A stretch of 6,816 bases of DNA from Bacillota bacterium. Its GTDB lineage: Bacteria > Bacillota > Clostridia > Christensenellales > CAG-138. The stretch is from contig JAEWYV010000055.1 of NCBI GenBank assembly GCA_023458615.1, forward strand, positions 1-6,816. Direction: 5' to 3'. Shown here piece after piece: positions 1-5,360 of the stretch (its first letter is position 1; the number at the start of each line of letters is the position of its first letter). A program made the position numbers and the translations under genes. A model generated the notes under the pieces. That model had not been told where the DNA came from and ran no database searches. It saw nothing but the letters and a program-made list of their open reading frames with translations.

Positions 1-2
1 GT

Positions 3-779
3 CTGCTTTCGGGGGTATTGATGTTGGCAGCCGCCATCATCATAAATCCACTATTTCTACAGGGAATCCAGCTGAAAAAAGGGTTGACCGCACTGCTGAC
101 ACTAGGACTCTTTATTGCCTCCATAGCAGTACTGCCGGGGATCGAAAGTGCGGAAGAAGCAAACACCGTCACGATAGCCTATGCGGATGCTCAATCGATT
201 CAACCACTAAAATCAACAAACGACATTTCCACTAAAGATAAAGAAATGGTGCTGCGAGAGAGCAGCATAGGACATGCGCAAGAGAGCATTGCTACGTCGG
301 AAGCAACTGAAACACCGAAATCAACCGCAACTCCGACCATCACACCGACAACACGACCAACGCCTACCACAACGCCTGCACAAACACCAACACTAACTCC
401 GAAGAATACACCAACGCCAACGCCAGCGCCAACCCCAACTTTAGCTCCAAAACCTACGGAAGTGCCCGCCCCAACTGAGGAGATTTCGCGGACACGGGCA
501 GCAGGCGTTCAGATAGTGGACTATTCGGAAACCGTGCGCAGAGGAGCGCGCGCTTTCATCGAAATTCAAGGTGCGCCCAATACCGAATATACCTGCGATG
601 TGGAGTATAAATCCGGCCCGTCCACCGCAGACGGGCTCGGAACGAGGACCTCGAATGGAGAAGGTATCGTCCGCTGGAGCTGGAAGGTTGGCTCGCGCAC
701 ATCGCTGGACTACACGCCGACCATCTATATATCCGGCGGAGGGGATTCCATCAGCGTGGATTTCGAAGTGACTCAATAG
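3..779 (+). CDS. 5'-truncated membrane-anchored protein with Thr/Pro-rich linker and C-terminal beta-sandwich-like domain
   Basis: The reading frame is open through the left edge of the window, and the extra codons (LLSGVL) extend a hydrophobic stretch, so the gene most likely starts upstream. A TTG/ATG pair at 18/21 behind GGGGG is a weaker alternative start. Counting from the TTG at 18, residues 1-14 and 22-41 are hydrophobic, probably two membrane segments. Residues 98-153 form a Thr/Pro-rich linker. Residues 164-252 form a compact domain with the pattern PNTEY...YKSGPS..GL...WSWKVGSRT...YISGGGDS. I recognise this pattern from the C-terminal extracellular, Ig-like or beta-sandwich domains of many Bacillota membrane proteins, which lack a defined function. 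The layout suggests that the membrane part anchors the C-terminal domain outside the cell. The substrate or partner is unknown. The gene converges on the hydrogenase-like gene and ends before a shared hairpin. Confidence 0.7.
   Translation: MLSGVLMLAAAIIINPLFLQGIQLKKGLTALLTLGLFIASIAVLPGIESAEEANTVTIAYADAQSIQPLKSTNDISTKDKEMVLRESSIGHAQESIATSEATETPKSTATPTITPTTRPTPTTTPAQTPTLTPKNTPTPTPAPTPTLAPKPTEVPAPTEEISRTRAAGVQIVDYSETVRRGARAFIEIQGAPNTEYTCDVEYKSGPSTADGLGTRTSNGEGIVRWSWKVGSRTSLDYTPTIYISGGGDSISVDFEVTQ
309..476 (+). repeat. Low-complexity Thr/Pro-rich coding repeat
   Basis: This stretch of about 56 codons is dominated by ACN and CCN (Thr and Pro), with degenerate short units such as ACGCCAACGCCAGCGCC. 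It encodes the flexible linker between the membrane part and the C-terminal domain of the first gene. Such linkers usually space a surface domain away from the membrane or cell wall, and they vary in length between strains. Confidence 0.8.
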
Positions 780-816
780 TTAAAATGGAAAATAGCGGAT
801 AACGCGGATCAAACAA

Positions 817-847
817 GAGTGGCTGTCCATTGCTGGACAGCCACTTT
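817..847. terminator. Hairpin terminator shared by convergent genes
   Basis: Arms AGTGGCTGTCCA (818-829) and TGGACAGCCACT (834-845) pair perfectly over 12 bp around a TTGC loop, with a G-U pair just outside. On the plus strand the stem runs into TTTATA. On the minus strand it is followed by the moderately T-rich CTTGTTTG. It lies 38 bases past the stop of the first gene and 21 bases past the stop of the minus-strand gene, so it probably ends transcription from both sides. The T-tract is short in each direction, so termination efficiency is uncertain. Confidence 0.75.
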
Positions 848-866
848 ATACACGCAGTGTTTGAAA

Positions 867-2111
867 TTATAGCTTTCGGACAAAGATGTCGCTTTGTTCC
901 AACAAGCTTTCGATGGAATCCAATCCAAGCTGATGCAGCAAGGCGATGACATATGGATTGTCAATCGGTGTCGGATAACTTGCTTCCGCACCGTAGCGGA
1001 TCACGTTCAGGCGACCCTCATCGCGCGGGATCAACGCCTTTGGCCCGCCAACGCAGCCGCCAACGCAGCCCATCCCCTCGAAAAAGTTCGCGCCGCCCTT
1101 GCCTTCCATGATGTCATTCAACATCTGTTTGCAGGCAGGCACACCGTCCGCATGTCGCGTTTTTATAGAGATCGGCTTACCGGGATTGATTCGCTCCACC
1201 GTTGCGCGGACGGCCTCGCTTACGCCGCCGGTGCCCGCATAGATGCGCCCCGCCTTCGAAGAGTGATCACGGTCGTCCTCTTCCAATTCGGCGGGATTGA
1301 TTCCGGCATAGTCAAACACCTGCTGAATCTCCTGAAAGGTGAGCACAAAATCGGTCGAGTCGGAGATATCCGCCTCGCGTGCCTCCGCTTTTTTCGCCAT
1401 GCAGGGTCCAATGAAGACCGTGATTGCGCCGGGGTGAATCCTCTTGATGGTTCTGCCGCAGGCGACCATTGGGGAGACGGCGGCGGGCACATGCGGAATC
1501 AACTGTGCATAGACCTTTTTGATCATACCGATCCACATCGGACAGCAACAGCTCGTGAGCTGATAGTCCTGCTCGGTCTGAATATTATGGTCAAACTCCA
1601 ACGCCTCTTTCAGCGTGAGAAGATCCGCAAACAGCGCGACCTCAAGCATTCCGGCAAAACCGATTTTTTTGAAAGCGGAGCGGAGCTTTCCGGGCGTGAC
1701 GGCGCTGGTGTATTGGTTGATAAACGCCGGAGCGATCATGGCGTATACAGGTGTTTGTGCTGTGCGAAGCGCGTTGAGTGTCGGCAGGATGTCCCGGCTC
1801 TCGGTGAGCTTTTTTGCATCGCAGTTTCGAACGCAGTCTCCGCATCCGACGCAGATGGCAGGATCGATCTCAACGTTTCCGTCCTGAACAAACAATGCGT
1901 CGAAATAACACTTTGCTTTGCAGTTATCCAGCTTTTCACCGACGCATTCGCAACGATCTGTGCGAAGGATGACGGGGTATTGTTCAGGATTGAGCAGGCA
2001 GGAGAGTTGATGCGGATCATACCCCTGCTGCTTGACCAAATCCAATTCTTCAGTAAACCGACCTTCGACGGAACTTTTTAATAGACGGTTATATAATTCT
2101 TCAAATGTCAT
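867..2111 (-). CDS. [FeFe]-hydrogenase-like protein: ferredoxin-type N-terminus plus H-cluster domain (likely sensory-like group C/D)
   Basis: The protein has 414 residues from the ATG at 2111. That start has GAGGTG six bases upstream; an in-frame ATG at 2129 has no ribosome binding site and falls on the predicted transcription start. The N-terminal region carries cysteines at 54, 56, 64 and 68 (CxC-x7-C-x3-C) and a ferredoxin motif CVGCGDCVRNC (C87, 90, 93, 97), enough for two FeS clusters. The H-cluster motifs are L1 TSCCCPMW (186-193), L2 GPCMAKKAE (235-243, C237) and L3 EGMGCVGGCVGGP (345-357, C349 and C353). They match the [FeFe]-hydrogenase large-subunit family. L3 has Gly before the first Cys and ends GGP where catalytic group A enzymes have ExMACxxGCxxGGG, and no NADH-binding subunit is adjacent. 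I infer a group C/D-like, possibly sensory or low-activity, cytoplasmic protein. L1 has one Cys more than the usual TSCCP. Maturation proteins are not in the window. The gene appears to be transcribed alone. Confidence 0.88.
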   Translation of the reverse strand: MTFEELYNRLLKSSVEGRFTEELDLVKQQGYDPHQLSCLLNPEQYPVILRTDRCECVGEKLDNCKAKCYFDALFVQDGNVEIDPAICVGCGDCVRNCDAKKLTESRDILPTLNALRTAQTPVYAMIAPAFINQYTSAVTPGKLRSAFKKIGFAGMLEVALFADLLTLKEALEFDHNIQTEQDYQLTSCCCPMWIGMIKKVYAQLIPHVPAAVSPMVACGRTIKRIHPGAITVFIGPCMAKKAEAREADISDSTDFVLTFQEIQQVFDYAGINPAELEEDDRDHSSKAGRIYAGTGGVSEAVRATVERINPGKPISIKTRHADGVPACKQMLNDIMEGKGGANFFEGMGCVGGCVGGPKALIPRDEGRLNVIRYGAEASYPTPIDNPYVIALLHQLGLDSIESLLEQSDIFVRKL

Positions 2112-2117
2112 ATGATG

Positions 2118-2123
2118 CACCTC
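2118..2123 (-). promoter_or_regulatory. Ribosome binding site deciding the hydrogenase start
   Basis: On the minus strand this reads GAGGTG, six bases before the ATG at 2111. No comparable site precedes the ATG at 2129, and the proposed promoter puts the transcription start at about 2129. The shorter protein is therefore preferred. Confidence 0.7.
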
Positions 2124-2135
2124 ATTCATGCAAAC

Positions 2136-2164
2136 ATGATACCATGCCCAAGAGTTGGCTTCAA
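2136..2164 (-). promoter_or_regulatory. Promoter of the hydrogenase-like gene
   Basis: Read on the minus strand: -35 box TTGAAG (2164-2159), a 17-base spacer, and -10 box TATCAT (2141-2136) preceded by TGG, an extended -10. The predicted transcript starts near 2129, giving a leader of about 18 bases that contains little more than the ribosome binding site. This is a fair match to a housekeeping sigma-A promoter, with a weaker -35 box than the divergent promoter. Confidence 0.55.
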
Positions 2165-2208
2165 GAAGCGTCCGTATGTGCCTTACGCAATCATCGACAA
2201 CATTTTTC

Positions 2209-2237
2209 TTGACAATAGATTTTCATCTGCTTATACT
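2209..2237 (+). promoter_or_regulatory. Promoter of the gntR-ABC operon
   Basis: TTGACA (2209-2214), a 17-base spacer and TATACT (2232-2237) make a near-consensus sigma-A promoter. The transcript should begin near 2244, about 35 bases before the TTG start of the regulator. A palindrome covers the -10 box and the start point, as expected for an autorepressed operon. Confidence 0.8.
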
Positions 2238-2249
2238 GTGCATAGTGTA
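2232..2249 (+). promoter_or_regulatory. Candidate GntR operator over the -10 box
   Basis: TATACTGTGCATAGTGTA is an imperfect 18-bp palindrome with seven of nine base pairs complementary, and it has a core ACTGTGCATAGT. The centre lies between 2240 and 2241. It also contains the tandem heptamers GTGCATA and GTGTATA (2238-2251). Bound protein would block RNA polymerase. Assignment to the GntR protein encoded just downstream is inference from the common autoregulation of YtrA-type repressors. Confidence 0.5.
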
Positions 2250-2266
2250 TATGAACAGTAGATGAT

Positions 2267-2273
2267 GGGGGTG
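2267..2273 (+). promoter_or_regulatory. Ribosome binding site supporting a TTG start
   Basis: GGGGGTG lies five bases before the TTG at 2279. The TTG is the first codon of a reading frame that matches the N-terminal pattern of YtrA-type regulators (xNIIISN...PIYEQI). A nearby ATG at 2274 leads to a stop after two codons and is not used. Confidence 0.65.
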
Positions 2274-2278
2274 ATGGA

Positions 2279-2662
2279 TTGAATATTATCATCAGCAACG
2301 CCGGTAATCGACCGATCTATGAGCAGATATACGAACAGCTCAAGGCTGCGATTCTGATTGGCGAACTGTCGGAAGGGGATTGTCTGCCTTCCATTCGTCA
2401 ATTGGCAAAAGATCTTCGTGTGAGCGTCATCACGACCAAGCGCGCATATGACGAGCTGGAGCGGGATGGATATATAGATACGATGGCTGGAAAAGGCAGT
2501 TTTGTTGCGGCAAAAAACGTAGAGCTTGTCCGTGAAGGGCATCTGAAAGAGATTGAAGAACACATGCGCGAAATACTGAAGCTTGCCTATTCCTGCGCGC
2601 TGACGCAGCAAGAGCTGATGGAGCAATTTCGCGTGATCATAGAGGAGGAATATCAGAAGTGA
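2279..2662 (+). CDS. GntR family transcriptional regulator, YtrA subfamily
   Basis: This is a 127-residue DNA-binding protein. The N-terminal winged helix-turn-helix spans about residues 10-78: PIYEQIYEQLKAAI, then LPSIRQLAKDLRVSV, TTKRAYDELERDGYI and the wing GKGSFVA. These are hallmark segments of the GntR family. The C-terminal part is only about 45 residues and helical, without a ligand-binding FadR/HutC/MocR domain, which is typical of the short YtrA subfamily that dimerises through this tail. It starts at TTG. The stop overlaps the GTG of the ABC ATPase gene by four bases, so the two are translationally coupled. YtrA-type proteins usually repress their own ABC transporter operon and respond to cell-wall-active compounds or other stress. 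The inducer here is unknown. A candidate operator lies over the promoter -10 box. Confidence 0.93.
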   Translation: MNIIISNAGNRPIYEQIYEQLKAAILIGELSEGDCLPSIRQLAKDLRVSVITTKRAYDELERDGYIDTMAGKGSFVAAKNVELVREGHLKEIEEHMREILKLAYSCALTQQELMEQFRVIIEEEYQK

Positions 2663-3510
2663 ATGCATTGGAACTCAAAAATGTAACGAAGCGTTACGAA
2701 GGTTTTACGTTAGACAATATTAGTTTTCAGTTGCTGCAGGGAACAATTTTAGGTCTGGTCGGCGAAAATGGAGCGGGCAAAAGCACGACCATCAAGCTGA
2801 TTATGCATGCGATTCAGAGTGATAGCGGGAGCATTCAGGTGCTTGGCATGGACAATGGCGACGCGGGCTTTGAACAGTTGAAAAACGACATCGGCATTGT
2901 TCTGGACGAGGCGTATTTTCCCGAGGTGTTGACAGCAAAACAGGTTGGCGCGGTGATGCAGCGAACCTACAAGCGCTGGGACGGCAAGAGCTACCAGAGA
3001 TACCTCGATCTGCTAAATCTACCTGATGATAAACAGTTTAAGGACTTTTCACGCGGGATGAAGATGAAACTTGCAATCGCCGTTGCACTGTCCCATGATC
3101 CTAAGCTTCTGATTCTGGATGAGGCGACAAGCGGGCTTGACCCGATGGTGCGGGATGAGATTCTGGAACTGTTCAACGAGTTTACCCGGCAGGAGGATCA
3201 TACGATTCTGCTCTCATCACACATTGTGAGCGATCTGGAAAAGGTTTGCGACTATATCGCGTTCCTGCATGAAGGCGAGCTGGTGCTCTTTGAAGAGAAA
3301 GATCGCTTGCTGGATGAATTCGCATTGGTGAAATTGCCGCAGGAGGCGCTGCAATTGATCTCCCGTGAGGCGATTGTTGGATTGAAACGTAGTGCGTATG
3401 GAACCGAAGCACTGGTGCGCAGGAGCATGCTGCCCGCCGGCATGCAGACGGAGATTACATCGCTGGAAGATATCATATTGTTTATGGCAAAAGGAGGGGA
3501 GCACGCATGA
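2659..3510 (+). CDS. ABC transporter ATP-binding protein (YtrB/CcmA-like)
   Basis: This 283-residue cytoplasmic ATPase should power the permease encoded next to it. Visible motifs are Walker A GENGAGKST (35-43), signature FSRGMKMKL (130-138), Walker B LLILDEATSGLD (150-161, catalytic E156) and the switch histidine H188 in LSSHIVSDL. In the Q-loop region (IGIVLDEAYFPE, 78-89) Asp/Glu stand where most ABC proteins have Gln; I recall the same change in YtrB-like relatives. The C-terminal 75 residues form the usual extension of ABC-2 type exporter ATPases. It starts at GTG behind GAGGAGG (2642-2648), overlapping the stop of gntR, and its own stop overlaps the permease start by four bases. The transported substrate cannot be told from sequence. 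Confidence 0.94.
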   Translation: MNALELKNVTKRYEGFTLDNISFQLLQGTILGLVGENGAGKSTTIKLIMHAIQSDSGSIQVLGMDNGDAGFEQLKNDIGIVLDEAYFPEVLTAKQVGAVMQRTYKRWDGKSYQRYLDLLNLPDDKQFKDFSRGMKMKLAIAVALSHDPKLLILDEATSGLDPMVRDEILELFNEFTRQEDHTILLSSHIVSDLEKVCDYIAFLHEGELVLFEEKDRLLDEFALVKLPQEALQLISREAIVGLKRSAYGTEALVRRSMLPAGMQTEITSLEDIILFMAKGGEHA

Positions 3511-4127
3511 GCGCACTGATGTTAAAAGACTATTACACGCTTTCAAAGCAATTGAAGCTGTATCTTGTTTTTATTCTGGTACTGTCTGTAATACCGCAGA
3601 TGAACCTGATCAGTATCGGCGCGGTCTATGCCGCCATGCTTCCAATCACCGTGATGGCATACGACGAGCGCAGCAAATGGGATCATCTTGCGGTCATGAT
3701 GCCGTACTCCTCGCGACAGATCGTGTTAAGTAAGTATTTAATCGGCTATATTGGAATTGCGATTACCAGCATATTGGGGATTTTGATTCAGTTGGCGATC
3801 AATGCTGTAAAACATACCGCAACGACGCAGGAGCAGTTGCTAGCGGTCGTCGTAACATCCTGCGTCGCGCTCGTGCTTCTGGCGATCAATCTCCCGTTTA
3901 TGTTCTGGCTTGGTGTGGAGCGCGGCAGGATTGCGTTCCTGGTGATTGTGGGTGTTACGGTGTTTGTTGGCATGATGTCATCACAGCAATCCGAAAAACT
4001 CCTTTCTCTGCCGGATATCAGTGGAACATGGATCATTGCCGCATCTGTTGCCGCGGTAATGCTTGCCAATGTAGCATCCATGCTGATTTCCAGCCGGATT
4101 TATGAGACGAAGCGTTTGAAACAATAG
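3507..4127 (+). CDS. ABC-2 type transporter permease (ABC2_membrane_5-like)
   Basis: This is a 206-residue integral membrane protein. Six hydrophobic segments are apparent at about residues 17-30, 34-51, 77-99, 111-136, 142-157 and 174-195. The motif AYDERSKWDHLAVMMPYSSR with QIVLSKYLIGY (51-81) is characteristic of small ABC-2 permeases, in which this cytoplasmic stretch contacts the ATPase. The ATG at 3507 follows AAGGAGGGG with a seven-base gap and overlaps the ATPase stop as ATGA. With one permease and one ATPase gene, a complex of two copies of each is likely. The gene ends 24 bases before an intrinsic terminator, so it closes the operon. Export of a drug, peptide or lipid-like molecule is the usual role of such systems, but nothing here identifies the substrate. 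Confidence 0.9.
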   Translation: MSALMLKDYYTLSKQLKLYLVFILVLSVIPQMNLISIGAVYAAMLPITVMAYDERSKWDHLAVMMPYSSRQIVLSKYLIGYIGIAITSILGILIQLAINAVKHTATTQEQLLAVVVTSCVALVLLAINLPFMFWLGVERGRIAFLVIVGVTVFVGMMSSQQSEKLLSLPDISGTWIIAASVAAVMLANVASMLISSRIYETKRLKQ

Positions 4128-4151
4128 CAAAGAAAGACGATAGGATGATAC

Positions 4152-4181
4152 GCACCTGGATTCTCAGCCAGGTGCTTTTTT
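4152..4181 (+). terminator. Intrinsic terminator of the gntR-ABC operon
   Basis: GCACCTGG (4152-4159) pairs perfectly with CCAGGTGC (4168-4175) around an eight-base loop and is followed directly by six T residues (4176-4181). It is a textbook rho-independent terminator and separates this operon from the padR operon. Confidence 0.92.
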
Positions 4182-4222
4182 GTCTATGAGCAGCACATAA
4201 CAAGAATTTCACAATCATTATA

Positions 4223-4251
4223 TTGACAATCATAATACTACTGAATATACT
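4223..4251 (+). promoter_or_regulatory. Promoter of the padR operon
   Basis: TTGACA (4223-4228), a 17-base spacer and TATACT (4246-4251) give the same boxes and spacing as the gntR promoter. A TATAAT at 4251-4256 would leave a 22-base spacer, so it is not preferred as the -10 box. Transcription should start near 4258, leaving a leader of about 40 bases. Confidence 0.8.
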
Positions 4252-4260
4252 ATAATAGTA
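4248..4260 (+). promoter_or_regulatory. Candidate PadR operator overlapping the -10 box
   Basis: TACTATAATAGTA is a palindrome with perfect 6-bp arms (TACTAT/ATAGTA) around one central base. It overlaps the end of the -10 box and the transcription start. PadR-family repressors commonly bind palindromes in their own promoters, so autoregulation is likely. That this protein binds this site is inference. Confidence 0.5.
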
Positions 4261-4298
4261 GATGATGAGTGCTATTGATAGCATTCGCGGAGGTATCC

Positions 4299-4616
4299 AT
4301 GAATATTCAATATAAGAAGGGCGTGCTGGAGCTTTGTGTGCTGGCACTGCTGCACAAAAAGAATCGATACGGATACGAGGTTTCCGAAGAGCTTTCCAAG
4401 AAAATCGATATTGCGGATGGAACCGTATACCCGATTTTGCGAAAACTCAAAGCGGATGGTTTGGTCACCACGTATCTGAGCGAGGAGAGCGGAGGGCCGC
4501 CGCGGAAATACTATTCGCTGACGGATCTGGGCCGAAAAGCCTATCTGGAGGACAGGGCGGATTACTTGGATTTTGCATCGAACATTGCATCCATATTGGA
4601 GGAAACATCAAAATGA
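4299..4616 (+). CDS. PadR family transcriptional regulator
   Basis: This is a 105-residue DNA-binding protein. I chose the ATG at 4299 because GGAGGT (4289-4294) lies just upstream and the family's N-terminus (MNIQYKKGVLELCVLALL) begins there; the frame stays open ten codons further back, without support. The winged helix is clear: ELCVLALL, YGYEVSEELSKKI, the recognition-helix region DGTVYPILRKLKADGLV and the wing EESGGPPRKYYSLTDLGRKAY. The short C-terminus places it in the small PadR subfamily that lacks the long coiled-coil domain. These proteins typically repress adjacent membrane-protein or transporter genes. Its stop overlaps the start of the HAAS-protein gene (ATGA), a coupling often seen for PadR/HAAS pairs. 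A palindrome at its promoter is the likely operator. Confidence 0.94.
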   Translation: MNIQYKKGVLELCVLALLHKKNRYGYEVSEELSKKIDIADGTVYPILRKLKADGLVTTYLSEESGGPPRKYYSLTDLGRKAYLEDRADYLDFASNIASILEETSK

Positions 4617-5338
4617 CAAAACAAGATTACATGAATGCACTCAGCAATGCGCTGCGGAAGCACGGCGTGGCGGATTCCGATGATATCATGTCGGAATATG
4701 AACAGCATTTTCTGTTCAAACTAGCAGATGGATTTAAAGAAGAAGAAATCGCCGCAAAACTCGGCGATCCGGAGACAATTGCCACACAGTTTGCAGGCAT
4801 CCGGCAGGAGAATAAGACAGCGGGCGGAAAAAAGTTTTTTCTTGCACTCTGGCTCACCTTCATCGGCATATTTGAAGTCATGCTGTATGGCGCGTTTGCT
4901 GCGTTTATAGTCGGGGTGTTCTGCGGTTCACTGGTGCCTGCTGCATTGGGTGTGGAGTTCATCGCCGGAATCAATTTCATGAATATTCTGCCGCCAATGC
5001 CATATGGCGGAGCCGTGGTATTTGGCATCACGCTCATTGCGCTTGGCGTACTGCTTTTCCTGTTTGCGCTGTACTGCTTTGCCTACCTGCGCCAGATGAT
5101 TCGCGCGAGTCTCCGCTGGAGGAAAAATCTGATGAGAGGCGAAACGCTGCCGCTGCTGCCGATGAGCCCGCAGTTCTCGTCAAAGACGCGCCGTGGCCTG
5201 CGCAGCGTATTCCTCGGATCGTTGATGGTCTTTGGCATTGCGTTTGTGCTCGGATTTGCGATTCTTGCGCTCTATACGCACAGTTGGGGATTCTGGCATG
5301 CGCTTGGCTGGTTTGGCTATCCGCCAACCGTTTACTGA
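4613..5338 (+). CDS. HAAS-domain (DUF1700) membrane protein
   Basis: This is a 241-residue protein starting at the ATG at 4613, behind GGAGG (4598-4602). The frame runs open upstream through padR, but that extension is only padR read out of frame. Residues 1-62 form the alpha-helical HAAS/DUF1700 domain: MTKQDYMNALSNAL, then DIMSEYEQHF, DGFKEEEIAAKLGDPETIA, with the conserved GDPE at 51-54. The rest is membrane-embedded, with hydrophobic segments near 74-100, 101-124, 131-159 and 196-221. HAAS domains are nearly always encoded beside small PadR regulators and are thought to act with them in membrane-linked signalling. The molecular mechanism is not well established. Here the protein may sequester or modulate PadR. 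It is followed after 22 bases by the first dehydrogenase gene, so it shares that transcript. Confidence 0.9.
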   Translation: MTKQDYMNALSNALRKHGVADSDDIMSEYEQHFLFKLADGFKEEEIAAKLGDPETIATQFAGIRQENKTAGGKKFFLALWLTFIGIFEVMLYGAFAAFIVGVFCGSLVPAALGVEFIAGINFMNILPPMPYGGAVVFGITLIALGVLLFLFALYCFAYLRQMIRASLRWRKNLMRGETLPLLPMSPQFSSKTRRGLRSVFLGSLMVFGIAFVLGFAILALYTHSWGFWHALGWFGYPPTVY

Positions 5339-5360
5339 TCGACAAAAAGAAAGGGTCACC

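Noticed and set aside
309..476. Thr/Pro-rich stretch as a possible CRISPR or tandem DNA repeat array
   Set aside because: The periodicity is three bases and codon-driven, with no conserved repeat-spacer pattern. It is simply a protein linker.
894..2081. Long plus-strand open frame of 395 codons opposite the hydrogenase-like gene
   Set aside because: The minus strand encodes a protein with FeS and H-cluster motifs in all expected places. The plus-strand translation shows no recognisable domain and no convincing ribosome binding site, so it is a shadow of codon bias.
4251..4256. TATAAT as the -10 box of padR
   Set aside because: It is a perfect hexamer but leaves a 22-base spacer to TTGACA. 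TATACT at 4246-4251 gives the optimal 17 bases.
4334..4612. N-terminal extension of the HAAS-protein frame back to 4334
   Set aside because: The extension overlaps almost all of padR in another frame. The HAAS domain and a GGAGG site fit the ATG at 4613, which overlaps the padR stop as ATGA.
5232..5360. N-terminal extension of the first SDR frame back to 5232
   Set aside because: It overlaps the end of the HAAS-protein gene, and SDR proteins begin directly with the Rossmann strand, which fits the ATG at 5361.
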